Assembly: GCA_902760345.1 (NCBI GenBank)
Contig: CACWFY010000023.1
Coordinates: 1-43,119, forward strand
Length of the DNA: 43,119 nucleotides
Direction of reading: 5' to 3'
From: an uncultured Bacteroidales bacterium
GTDB lineage: Bacteria > Bacteroidota > Bacteroidia > Bacteroidales > Bacteroidaceae
In this document: piece after piece, positions 1 through 7,297 of the stretch
How positions within the stretch are numbered: position 1 is the first letter of the stretch
How the letters are laid out: each line of letters opens with the position of its first letter
Made by a program: the position numbers and the translations under genes
Notes under the pieces: generated by a model
The model's input: the letters and a program-made list of their open reading frames with translations, nothing else
Told to the model about the DNA's origin: nothing
The model's database searches: none

Positions 1-1
1 T

Positions 2-325
2 TTCTTTCAACAGAACAGCAATTCGTATCCTCTCGTCAGGCTGCTGACACCGCTCAGAGAGTCATTGGTCGACTATGCTATCTCGTTGGAAGCCGACGTA
101 AAGTTAGGGTATGCCAAGATCAAGTTTCCCGCACGCTACCACTTCCGCTTCTGCGACAAGCTGCTTATGCAGTTCGTCTATGCAGGACTGTCGTTCGACA
201 GGCTGATCATCGACCCGAAGTACAAAAGCACCAACAGGACTGCTGACGCAGACAACGTCGAGGTGCACATCTATGTGCAGGATGACCCGAAAGACAACAG
301 ATTACAAATTAAATTTCACAGGTAA
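2..325 (+). CDS. C-terminal part of an unidentified protein (cut by window edge)
   Basis: The reading frame is open from the left edge to a TAA at 323-325, so about 107 C-terminal residues are visible and the true start lies outside the window. I do not recognise the family. The fragment is soluble-looking, rich in aromatic and charged residues (for example KFPARYHFRFCDK), with no membrane segment and a basic end. A strong hairpin terminator follows 8 bp after the stop, which supports this being the real 3' end of a transcription unit. A TTG at 65 could serve as an internal start, but the frame continues upstream without a break, so I treat the gene as partial. Confidence 0.5.
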   Translation, partial: FFQQNSNSYPLVRLLTPLRESLVDYAISLEADVKLGYAKIKFPARYHFRFCDKLLMQFVYAGLSFDRLIIDPKYKSTNRTADADNVEVHIYVQDDPKDNRLQIKFHR

Positions 326-332
326 AAAAATG

Positions 333-364
333 CGCTCCGTAGCCCTAAATACGACTACGGAGCG
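333..364 (+). terminator. Rho-independent terminator after the left-edge gene
   Basis: A perfect 10-bp inverted repeat (CGCTCCGTAG at 333-342 and its complement at 355-364) encloses a 12-nt loop and is followed by ATTTCAATT. It sits 8 bp after the stop codon of the left-edge gene. Confidence 0.8.
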
Positions 365-369
365 ATTTC

Positions 370-390
370 AATTCACAATTCACAATTCAC
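370..390. repeat. Three perfect copies of a 7-bp repeat
   Basis: AATTCAC occurs three times head to tail at 370-376, 377-383 and 384-390, just after the terminator. It belongs to the same class of short intergenic repeats seen elsewhere in this window. Confidence 0.85.
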
Positions 391-420
391 GTTTTCAACC
401 AAACAACCCATAACTTTCAT

Positions 421-486
421 GGCGGCGTACCGTAACTTTATCAGCGGCGTACCGTAACTTTATCGGCGGCGTACCGTAACTTTGTG
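421..486. repeat. Three tandem copies of a 22-bp unit, each with a -7-box-like core
   Basis: Three 22-bp units at 421-442, 443-464 and 465-486 share GCGGCGTACCGTAACTTT. Units 1 and 2 differ only in the first base, and unit 3 ends GTG instead of ATC. Each contains TAACTTT, and the third gives an exact Bacteroidota -7 box, TAACTTTG, at 477-484. A diverged single copy (16 of 19 bases) lies at 2282-2300 upstream of the IMP cyclohydrolase gene. Function unknown. Confidence 0.8.
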
Positions 487-700
487 GACTGACAAGTTGG
501 CAGTTGACGGCGAGAAAATTTTGCCTCGGAGCGGTTGTCTTTACGCTGTCTCAGTCGAAATCTTCGTGTTCTGCGGCATCCCAACTACATTGGCGGCTGC
601 CTACCTCGCCGCTCCAACTCTGCGGCAAGGAAAGCTGACAGGCTTTGAGCGATGGATGTGGATGGGCGTGTCGCCTACGGAATTCCTGAAATAAGCCTGT
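487..700. other. Gene-poor stretch without a convincing gene
   Basis: The interval 326-700 holds the terminator, two repeat arrays and this remainder. One frame is open from a TTG at 482 to a TAA at 692-694 (70 codons), but that TTG lies inside the -7-like box, there is no usable start nearby, and the peptide resembles nothing I know. It could be a decayed gene remnant or a noncoding RNA starting at the 477-484 box. Neither can be decided from the sequence alone. Confidence 0.3.
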
Positions 701-2104
701 TTAGAATTTAAAGTCGATGCCCACGCCAATCACGTTGTTGGTGCGTGAGTAGGTCTCCTTGCCATAGCTGGTCTGCTTGTCGTAGTTGCTATAGATGCTG
801 CAGAAATAGCCGGCGTTGAGGCGCACCTTCTCGTTAATGTTCCAGGCACCGCCCAGACCGATGGACCAGCTGTCGCAGGCAAACGACGTGTTCTGCTCAT
901 ATCCGTCGGAGAGTCCATAGTCGGTATGTTGTCCACCACAACTGATGGTAAACTTCTTGTTGATATCGTACTCGATACCGGCGAGGAACTCGTGGGTGCC
1001 GTGCTTGAGCTCTTCCTGACGGTCGTTGGCCATCTTGGCGTTCTTGTCGTCGAAGAAGTGATACTCGAGGGTGGCACGCAGCTTCGGTGTGAACTCGTAT
1101 CCGGCAGCAATGCTCAAGAGGGCCGGCATGTCGTAGCGGGTTTTGGCACCATCCTCGTAGGGAGCGGTGTAGGCTGCCATACCACCTTGCACGGTGCTCT
1201 TGATCTGTGTGGCTGTAGCGGTAGCCTGCTCGGCGGTCATGTAGTCTGCGGCAACCAGCTGTGCCAGCGGAGCGACAACGAGCTGGTCGGTGTTGAGCGA
1301 TGCCGACAGGGAGTTGGTCTCGTTCTTGGTCTCTACCTTGGTGCGGAACTCATAGCGGGCCGTCAGCGTGAGGGGACCCTGATGGAAGTTGACGCTGACC
1401 ATCGGTGTGAAGCCCCAGCCCTTCTGGTCGACATCGAGCGAGAGGGCGGCGAGGTTGCCCATGGCTGAGTGGTTGGCCTTGACATGTCCGCGATAGTAGC
1501 CGTCGTAGTAGTTGGCGCGGAAGCCTGCTGCTGCCGACAGATAGTCGGTGAGCTTATAGGCGAAGTTGACTTGTGCGCCATAGATGTACTGCTTGCCCTT
1601 CATCTCGGAATCGAACTGGTCGGGGGTGACGACGGGGGCAATGCCCTGGGTCTGCTGATTCATGGTCTTTGTCAGCGAGGTGACGACACCACCCAGCAGT
1701 GCGTTGAACATGGGTACTCCGTTGTCGTACTGTACGAAACCACCACTGCCCACAATGCCAATCATGGTTGATACGGCCCAGCGGTCTTTCTTATAAGCGG
1801 CAAAGAGCGCGGGGACGATGGGTGCAGAGGCCTTACCCTCGAACATCTGACTACCCTTGTCGGTGGTCAGTTCGATGTCACGATACTGCCAGGGCTTCTG
1901 GAAGTTGAGTGACAGCTGCCAGCCTTCGCGGCCAAAAACTGTTCCGGCAGGGTTCGAGTAGGCTGCGTCGATGTCGAACGAGGCACCGCGTGCCATCATA
2001 CGGTCGAAGGCAATGTGATAGTTGGTGTTGGTCATCAAGCCACCAGCCCATGAGGCCGTGGCGAAAATGGCTGTCATAGCCATGAAAACAAATCTTTTTC
2101 TCAT
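701..2104 (-). CDS. OmpP1/FadL/TodX-family outer-membrane transport protein
   Basis: A 467-residue outer-membrane beta-barrel of the FadL family, whose members let hydrophobic compounds such as long-chain fatty acids cross the outer membrane. I chose the start at MRKRFVFMAM, which gives a clean signal peptide ending near SWAGG. The frame stays open 46 codons further upstream, but that part covers the promoter. The mature N-terminus contains the family-typical AYSNPAGTVFGREGW segment, followed by alternating amphipathic strands rich in Tyr and Gly. The last residue is Phe (GIDFKF), as expected for barrel insertion. The gene stands alone with its own promoter and is divergent from the mre operon. 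The substrate cannot be read from the sequence. Confidence 0.85.
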   Translation of the reverse strand: MRKRFVFMAMTAIFATASWAGGLMTNTNYHIAFDRMMARGASFDIDAAYSNPAGTVFGREGWQLSLNFQKPWQYRDIELTTDKGSQMFEGKASAPIVPALFAAYKKDRWAVSTMIGIVGSGGFVQYDNGVPMFNALLGGVVTSLTKTMNQQTQGIAPVVTPDQFDSEMKGKQYIYGAQVNFAYKLTDYLSAAAGFRANYYDGYYRGHVKANHSAMGNLAALSLDVDQKGWGFTPMVSVNFHQGPLTLTARYEFRTKVETKNETNSLSASLNTDQLVVAPLAQLVAADYMTAEQATATATQIKSTVQGGMAAYTAPYEDGAKTRYDMPALLSIAAGYEFTPKLRATLEYHFFDDKNAKMANDRQEELKHGTHEFLAGIEYDINKKFTISCGGQHTDYGLSDGYEQNTSFACDSWSIGLGGAWNINEKVRLNAGYFCSIYSNYDKQTSYGKETYSRTNNVIGVGIDFKF

Positions 2105-2134
2105 TTGGAATATTATTGTTCGAATTTGCGGCTG

Positions 2135-2142
2135 CAAAGGTA
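2135..2142 (-). promoter_or_regulatory. -7 box of the FadL-family gene
   Basis: On the minus strand the sequence reads TACCTTTGCAGCC, a full match to TAnnTTTG, about 30 bp before the chosen ATG. It supports the shorter start, because the longer open frame would run across the promoter. No clear TTTG -33 element is seen. Confidence 0.65.
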
Positions 2143-2302
2143 CAACCTTTTCTTGAGAAAAACGAATAATCAGCCAATTTTCTTCCATAACGGACATACG
2201 GATAATCACCTTTCGGACATGCTGACACTTGATTTGCAGCATTATTTTTATAATAAGGTGAAATTTTTCTGTGAAACGTGTGGCGGTGTGCCGTAATTTT
2301 TG

Positions 2303-2310
2303 TAATTTTG
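2303..2310 (+). promoter_or_regulatory. -7 box of the purH-mre operon
   Basis: TAATTTTGCAGCC matches the Bacteroidota -7 consensus and lies 35 bp before the IMP cyclohydrolase ATG. It is the only good promoter candidate for the six-gene operon that follows. A diverged copy of the 22-bp repeat of 421-486 sits directly upstream (2282-2300). Confidence 0.7.
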
Positions 2311-2345
2311 CAGCCCGAATTCGAATATAACGTTATATTTATTTT

Positions 2346-2939
2346 ATGGCAGACAAGAAGCAGATTAAGACCGCGCTCATCTCGGTTTTCCACAAAGATG
2401 GGCTTGAAGAGTTGTTGAAGAAGTTGAATGAGGAAGGCGTGAAATTCCTGTCGACGGGCGGCACGCAGACCTTCATCGAGTCGTTGGGTTACCCTTGTGA
2501 GAAGGTCGAGAACGTGACGACCTATCCCTCTATCCTTGGTGGACGTGTGAAGACACTGCACCCGAAAGTATTTGGTGGCATCTTGGGTCGTCGTGAACTC
2601 GAGGGCGATCGCCAGCAGATGGCCCAGTATGAGATTCCCGAGATTGACCTGGTCATCGTCGACCTCTATCCCTTCGAGCAAACCGTAGCCAGTGGTGCCA
2701 GCGAGGAAGACATCATTGAGAAGATTGACATCGGCGGCATCTCGCTGATTCGTGCCGGTGCGAAGAACTTCAACGACGTGGTGATTGTACCTTCGAAGGC
2801 TGAATACAGCGTACTGCTCGACATCCTGAACCAGCAAGGCGCAGAGACCACCAAGGAACAGCGCCGTATGTTCGCCACCCGCGCCTTTGGCGTCAGCAGC
2901 CATTACGACACAGCAATTCATGCGTGGTTCACGAAATAA
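2346..2939 (+). CDS. purH: IMP cyclohydrolase (stand-alone N-terminal PurH domain)
   Basis: A 197-residue protein covering only the MGS-like IMP cyclohydrolase domain of PurH, which closes FAICAR to IMP in the last step of purine synthesis. Typical signatures are visible: FLSTGGTQTFIESLG, GGRVKTLHPKVFGGIL, DLVIVDLYPF and EKIDIGGISLIRAGAKN. The usual bifunctional PurH is about 500 residues with a C-terminal AICAR formyltransferase domain. Here the frame ends cleanly at TFATRAFGV...HAWFTK-like sequence and only 38 bp separate it from mreB, with no trace of the second domain. It is therefore a natural single-domain form or an old loss, not a fresh frameshift. It heads the mre operon, a position I recall purH occupying in related Bacteroidales. 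Confidence 0.88.
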   Translation: MADKKQIKTALISVFHKDGLEELLKKLNEEGVKFLSTGGTQTFIESLGYPCEKVENVTTYPSILGGRVKTLHPKVFGGILGRRELEGDRQQMAQYEIPEIDLVIVDLYPFEQTVASGASEEDIIEKIDIGGISLIRAGAKNFNDVVIVPSKAEYSVLLDILNQQGAETTKEQRRMFATRAFGVSSHYDTAIHAWFTK

Positions 2940-2942
2940 ATT

Positions 2943-2975
2943 GTAAATAGTAAATCGTCAAATCGTAAATTTTAA
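2943..2975. repeat. Degenerate GTAAATCG-type spacer repeat between purH and mreB
   Basis: The spacer reads as imperfect 7-9 bp units (GTAAATA, GTAAATCG, TCAAATCG, GTAAATT) from just after the purH stop to just before the mreB ATG. A similar unit precedes rseP. Confidence 0.6.
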
Positions 2976-2977
2976 AG

Positions 2978-4000
2978 ATGGGATTTTTTAGTTTTGTCCA
3001 GGAGATTGCTATGGACCTGGGTACGGCCAACACCATCATTATCAGTGATGATAAGATTGTGGTTGACGAGCCGTCAGTAGTAGCCCTCGACCGCCACACC
3101 GACAAGATGATTGCCGTAGGTACACGGGCCAAGATGATGTATGAGAAGACACATGACAATATTCGTACCGTGCGCCCGCTGAGAGACGGCGTGATTGCCG
3201 ACTTCTCTGCCTGTGAGCAGATGATGCGCGGACTGATCAAGATGGTACATACGGGCTCACGCTTCTTTTCACCCTCACTGCGTATGGTGATCGGTGTACC
3301 CTCAGGCTCTACTGAGGTGGAGCTGCGTGCAGTACGTGACAGTGCCGAGCATGCCGACGGTCGCGACGTATATCTGATTTTCGAGCCGATGGCAGCAGCT
3401 ATCGGTATCGGTATTGACGTAGAGGCCCCCGAGGGTAACATGATTGTCGACATCGGTGGTGGCTCTACGGAGATTGCCGTTATCTCGCTGGGTGGCATCG
3501 TGTCGAACAACTCTATCCGTACCGCTGGTGACGACCTCACCGCTGATATTCAGGAGTATATGGCCCGTCAGCACAACGTGAAGGTATCGGAGCGTATGGC
3601 TGAGCGTATCAAGATTGCTGTCGGCTCTGCCCTTACCGACCTGGGCGATGAGGCTCCCGAGGACTATATCGTTCACGGCCCGAACCGTATCACCGCCCTG
3701 CCTATGGAGGTGCCCGTCTGCTATCAGGAGATAGCCCACTGCATCGACAAGACCGTGGCAAAGATTGAGAATGCCGTGCTCTCTGCACTGGAGAATACGC
3801 CCCCCGAGCTGTATGCTGACATCGTGAAGAACGGTATCTGGCTGGCTGGTGGCGGTGCTCTGTTGCGTGGCCTGGACCGTCGTCTGGAAGAGAAAATCAA
3901 TATCCCGTTCCATATCGCAGAGGATCCGTTGCACTCTGTTGCCAAGGGTGCCGGCATCGCCTTGAAGAATGTCAACCGCTTCTCGTTTCTGATGAGATAA
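2978..4000 (+). CDS. mreB: Rod-shape-determining protein MreB
   Basis: A 340-residue bacterial actin that forms membrane-bound filaments guiding lateral wall synthesis. The actin-fold nucleotide motifs are present: the phosphate-1 loop DLGTANT near residues 13-19, the phosphate-2 segment DIGGGSTEIAVISLGG from about residue 158, and the adenosine-side IWLAGGGALLRGLD near the C-terminus. The N-terminal GFFSF segment may be the membrane anchor. Length is normal for the family. It is followed by mreC, mreD, mrdA and rodA in the classical elongasome order, with a short repeat-rich spacer before mreC. Confidence 0.97.
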   Translation: MGFFSFVQEIAMDLGTANTIIISDDKIVVDEPSVVALDRHTDKMIAVGTRAKMMYEKTHDNIRTVRPLRDGVIADFSACEQMMRGLIKMVHTGSRFFSPSLRMVIGVPSGSTEVELRAVRDSAEHADGRDVYLIFEPMAAAIGIGIDVEAPEGNMIVDIGGGSTEIAVISLGGIVSNNSIRTAGDDLTADIQEYMARQHNVKVSERMAERIKIAVGSALTDLGDEAPEDYIVHGPNRITALPMEVPVCYQEIAHCIDKTVAKIENAVLSALENTPPELYADIVKNGIWLAGGGALLRGLDRRLEEKINIPFHIAEDPLHSVAKGAGIALKNVNRFSFLMR

Positions 4001-4051
4001 GCGTTAAGAATTTGGAGTTAGGAACTAGGAGTAAAGAGATAGGGGTCAAGC

Positions 4052-4921
4052 GTGAAGAACCTGCTGGAATTTCTGGGGCGTCACTACCATTGGTTGCTGT
4101 TTGTCGTACTGGAGGCGGTGAGCTTTGTCTTACTGTTTCAGTATAACAGCTACCAGAGTAGTGTGTGGTTCTCGTCGGCCAATGCTATCACGGGGCGCGT
4201 CAATGAGTGGAGGTCGTTTGTAGAGTCGTTTTTTACCCTGCGAGAGACCAACAAAGCGCTGATGCTCCGCAATTTCTATTTGGAACGGCAGGTTAACCAG
4301 TTGCGACGCCTGTACTACGAACGTACAGACACGATTAGTGAACAGGAGCGCCGTCATCTGGAATTCCTCAGCCAGTATCAGCCGATTGCCGCTCAGGTCA
4401 TTGCCAACGAGACCGACCGTACAGACAATCTCATCACCATTGACCGCGGTGAGGTTGACGGTGTACAGGTGGGTATGGGCGTGGCCTGTGGTAATGGTAT
4501 CGTGGGTGTGGTCTATCTGACCTCAGCTCATCATGCGGTGGTTATCTCTGTGCTCAACAGCCACTCGTCGCGTATCAGTTGTGCCATTCGTGGCCACGGA
4601 TACTTCGGCGTGTTGCGCTGGTATGGTGAAGATGCAGGCTATGCCTATGTTGAGGATATTCCCCGTCATGCCCGTTTCAAGCGTGGCGACTGGGTAGAGA
4701 CCAACGGCTATTCGAGCATCTTCCCGCCAGGAGTGTTGGTAGGCCGCATAGTGGAGGTGTATAATTCGCGTGACGGCCTGTCGTATAAGCTAAAGGTACG
4801 CCTGTCGACAGACTTTGGTACGCTGCGCGACGTGGTGGTCATCAGTGACCGCTCGTTTGCCGAGCGTATGCGACTGATGCAGGCTGCACGCGACTCATTG
4901 CAATTAAACGTTAGAGAGTAG
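4052..4921 (+). CDS. mreC: Rod-shape-determining protein MreC (GTG start)
   Basis: A 289-residue periplasmic scaffold that links MreB to PBP2 and RodA. Order of parts: a short cytoplasmic N-terminus, one membrane segment (about residues 14-30), a heptad-rich coiled coil (about 65-110, including REVNQLRRL-like sequence), and the beta-barrel MreC domain with the characteristic IDRGEVDGVQVGMGVACGNGIVGVV stretch. The start is GTG; no ATG lies close enough to give the membrane segment a normal N-terminus. It is separated from mreB by a 51-bp repeat-like spacer and from mreD by three bases. Confidence 0.95.
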   Translation: MKNLLEFLGRHYHWLLFVVLEAVSFVLLFQYNSYQSSVWFSSANAITGRVNEWRSFVESFFTLRETNKALMLRNFYLERQVNQLRRLYYERTDTISEQERRHLEFLSQYQPIAAQVIANETDRTDNLITIDRGEVDGVQVGMGVACGNGIVGVVYLTSAHHAVVISVLNSHSSRISCAIRGHGYFGVLRWYGEDAGYAYVEDIPRHARFKRGDWVETNGYSSIFPPGVLVGRIVEVYNSRDGLSYKLKVRLSTDFGTLRDVVVISDRSFAERMRLMQAARDSLQLNVRE

Positions 4922-4924
4922 GGG

Positions 4925-5422
4925 ATGTCAATAGATTTTCTGAAACGGTTATCGTGGTTTGGCGCGTTTCTCCTGGCACAGGTGCTTGTGCTGGGACATA
5001 TCCACCTGTTCCACTATGCCACGCCACTGCTCTATGTCTATTTCGTGACACAGTTTCCACGCAACCATGCCAAGTGGGCGATATTGCTGTGGAGCTTTAT
5101 GATGGGTCTGTTGGTAGACACCTTCTTTAACACCCCGGGTGTTGCCGCCGCTTCACTGACGCTTATCGGTGCTATACAGCCTTATTATTTCGAACTCTTT
5201 GTGCCACGTGACTCTGCCGAAGACCTGATGCCCTCGCTACGCAATATCAGTCCAACGAAATATGCCTACTATATCGTACCGCTGGTGTCGCTCTACTGCA
5301 TGCTGTTCTTCTCGCTGGAGATGTTCACCTTCTTCAACTGGCTGCAGTGGCTGTTATGCGTGGTAAGCAGTGCGCTTGTCACGCTGCTGTTGATCTTCAC
5401 CTTTGAAGTGGCGAAGAAATAA
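4925..5422 (+). CDS. mreD: Rod-shape-determining protein MreD
   Basis: A 165-residue, very hydrophobic protein with about five predicted membrane helices and the conserved-looking segment MMGLLVDTFFNTPGVAAASL, typical of MreD, the small inner-membrane member of the elongasome. It starts 3 bp after the mreC stop and ends 21 bp before mrdA, so it is almost certainly co-translated with the operon. The assignment rests on position, size and hydrophobicity, since MreD sequences diverge quickly. Confidence 0.92.
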   Translation: MSIDFLKRLSWFGAFLLAQVLVLGHIHLFHYATPLLYVYFVTQFPRNHAKWAILLWSFMMGLLVDTFFNTPGVAAASLTLIGAIQPYYFELFVPRDSAEDLMPSLRNISPTKYAYYIVPLVSLYCMLFFSLEMFTFFNWLQWLLCVVSSALVTLLLIFTFEVAKK

Positions 5423-5443
5423 ATTGGCTGGAAATCATACGTT

Positions 5444-7297
5444 ATGAAAGAATACGGAATGAACTACCGTCACTATGTCATAGCCGGTGTGGCTGTGCTC
5501 ATCGTCATGGTATATATCATCCGCCTCTTCATGCTGCAGATTACCAGTGATGACTATAAGAAGAGTGCCGACTCGAACGCCTTCCTAAAGAAGATAGAAT
5601 ATCCGTCGCGCGGCGTTATCAGCGACCGTAACGGTAAGCTGCTGGTGTATAATCAGCCTGCCTACGACATCATGGTGGTCGTCAACGAGGCACGCAACCG
5701 CCTGGATACCCTTGATTTCTGTAAGGCTTTGAACATTACGCGTGAGGAATTCGACCGCCGCATGGAGACCATCATGGACCGTTCGAAGAATCCTGGTTAC
5801 TCGCGCTTTACGCAGCAGCTCTTTATGAGCCAGCTTTCTGAGACTGACTTCAGCGTCTTCCAAGAGAAAATGTTCCGTTTCCCGGGCTTCTATATTCAGC
5901 GGCGTAGCATCCGTCAGTATCAATATCCCTTTGCTGCCCATGTGCTGGGTGATGTCGCAGAGGTGTCGCCTGCCGACATCGAGGAAGACGACTACTACCA
6001 GCCGGGCGACTACATCGGGAAATTAGGCGTTGAGCGCAGCTACGAGAAGCAGTTGCGCGGTGAGAAAGGTATCCAGATACTGCTGCGCGACGCCCATGGC
6101 CGTGTTCAGGGACGCTATCAGAACGGACGCTTTGACCGCCGTCCTGTGGCGGGCAAAGATCTTACGCTGGGGCTTGACGCTAACCTGCAGGCCCTTGGTG
6201 AACGGCTGATGGAAGGAAAGATAGGCTCCATTGTCGCCATAGAGCCAAAGACCGGTGAGGTGCTCTGTATGGTGTCGTCGCCCTCTTACGACCCCCGCAT
6301 GATGGTGGGTCGCCAGCGCTCGAAGAGTCACCGCCAACTCAGCCAGAATGTGTGGAAGCCGCTGCTCAACCGTAGCATTATGGGTCAGTATCCGCCAGGC
6401 TCTACGTTTAAGACCACGCAGGGACTGACATTTATGACCGAGGGCATCATCCATCCCACCCATACGCTCTATCCCTGTGCCCATGGCTTTAACTACAAAG
6501 GATTGCATGTAGGCTGTCACGGCCATGCGGCTCCCTTGGCGCTTGTTCCGGCCCTGTCGACATCGTGTAATGGCTACTTCTGCTGGGGACTCTATTATAT
6601 GATTGGCGCGAAGTCGAAATATGGCAGTGTACAAAATGCGATGAACCGCTGGCGCGACTATATGGTCAGCATGGGCTTCGGCTATCGATTGGGTATCGAT
6701 CTGCCGGGTGAAAAGCGCGGCCTCATTCCCAATGCACAATTCTATGACAAGGCCTATAAAGGCTCGTGGAACGGACTGACTATCATCTCTATCGCCATCG
6801 GACAGGGTGAGGTGAATGCCACCCCCTTGCAGATTGCCAATCTGGGTGCGACCATTGCCAATCGCGGGTGGTATTATGTACCTCACGTCGTAAAGGCCAT
6901 TCAGGGTGAGCACTTGGACACACTCTATACACGCAAGCATCACTCCATGGCGTCGCGCGAGGCCTACGACTACGTGGTACAGGGTATGCGAGCTTCGGCA
7001 CTCGGAGGTACATGTCACGAGTTGGCGAAGTACGACTTCATGGCCTGCGGTAAGACGGGTACGGCTCAGAATCGTGGCCACGACCACTCCGTCTTCATGG
7101 GCTTTGCCCCAATGGACAATCCGAAGATTGCCGTTGCCGTCTATGTGGAGAACGGTGGCTGGGGAGCAACGTACGGTGTACCCATTGGCGGGCTCATCAT
7201 GGAACAGTATATTCACGGTAAACTCTCTGAGGCCTCACAGCGCAAGGCCGAGGAGTTGCAAAACCGACATATCGCGTATGGTACAACAAGCCGATAA
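5444..7297 (+). CDS. mrdA: Penicillin-binding protein 2, elongation-specific transpeptidase
   Basis: A 617-residue class B penicillin-binding protein that crosslinks peptidoglycan during elongation. One N-terminal membrane anchor (about residues 8-30) is followed by the dimerisation domain (YPSRGVISDRNGKLL) and the transpeptidase domain. The three active-site motifs are intact: STFK with the nucleophile Ser320, SCN at 374-376, and KTGTAQ from Lys537. An in-frame second Met six residues in (codon at 5459) is an alternative start. The 3' end overlaps rodA by 20 bp, which suggests translational coupling of the transpeptidase and its partner polymerase. Confidence 0.96.
   Translation: MKEYGMNYRHYVIAGVAVLIVMVYIIRLFMLQITSDDYKKSADSNAFLKKIEYPSRGVISDRNGKLLVYNQPAYDIMVVVNEARNRLDTLDFCKALNITREEFDRRMETIMDRSKNPGYSRFTQQLFMSQLSETDFSVFQEKMFRFPGFYIQRRSIRQYQYPFAAHVLGDVAEVSPADIEEDDYYQPGDYIGKLGVERSYEKQLRGEKGIQILLRDAHGRVQGRYQNGRFDRRPVAGKDLTLGLDANLQALGERLMEGKIGSIVAIEPKTGEVLCMVSSPSYDPRMMVGRQRSKSHRQLSQNVWKPLLNRSIMGQYPPGSTFKTTQGLTFMTEGIIHPTHTLYPCAHGFNYKGLHVGCHGHAAPLALVPALSTSCNGYFCWGLYYMIGAKSKYGSVQNAMNRWRDYMVSMGFGYRLGIDLPGEKRGLIPNAQFYDKAYKGSWNGLTIISIAIGQGEVNATPLQIANLGATIANRGWYYVPHVVKAIQGEHLDTLYTRKHHSMASREAYDYVVQGMRASALGGTCHELAKYDFMACGKTGTAQNRGHDHSVFMGFAPMDNPKIAVAVYVENGGWGATYGVPIGGLIMEQYIHGKLSEASQRKAEELQNRHIAYGTTSR

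Noticed and set aside
421-486. Possible CRISPR array
   Set aside because: The three 22-bp units are directly adjacent with no spacers and no cas genes are present.
482-694. 70-codon frame after the 22-bp repeats
   Set aside because: The only start is a TTG inside the -7-like box and the peptide is not recognisable; kept as an unassigned stretch only.
1878-2921. 347-codon minus-strand frame crossing the FadL start, promoter and IMP cyclohydrolase gene
   Set aside because: It is antisense to a clear enzyme gene, crosses two promoters, and its peptide looks like no protein family.
6023-7216. 397-codon open frame on the minus strand
   Set aside because: It lies wholly inside mrdA, which has all active-site motifs; the antisense peptide is a His- and Arg-rich shadow of the real gene.
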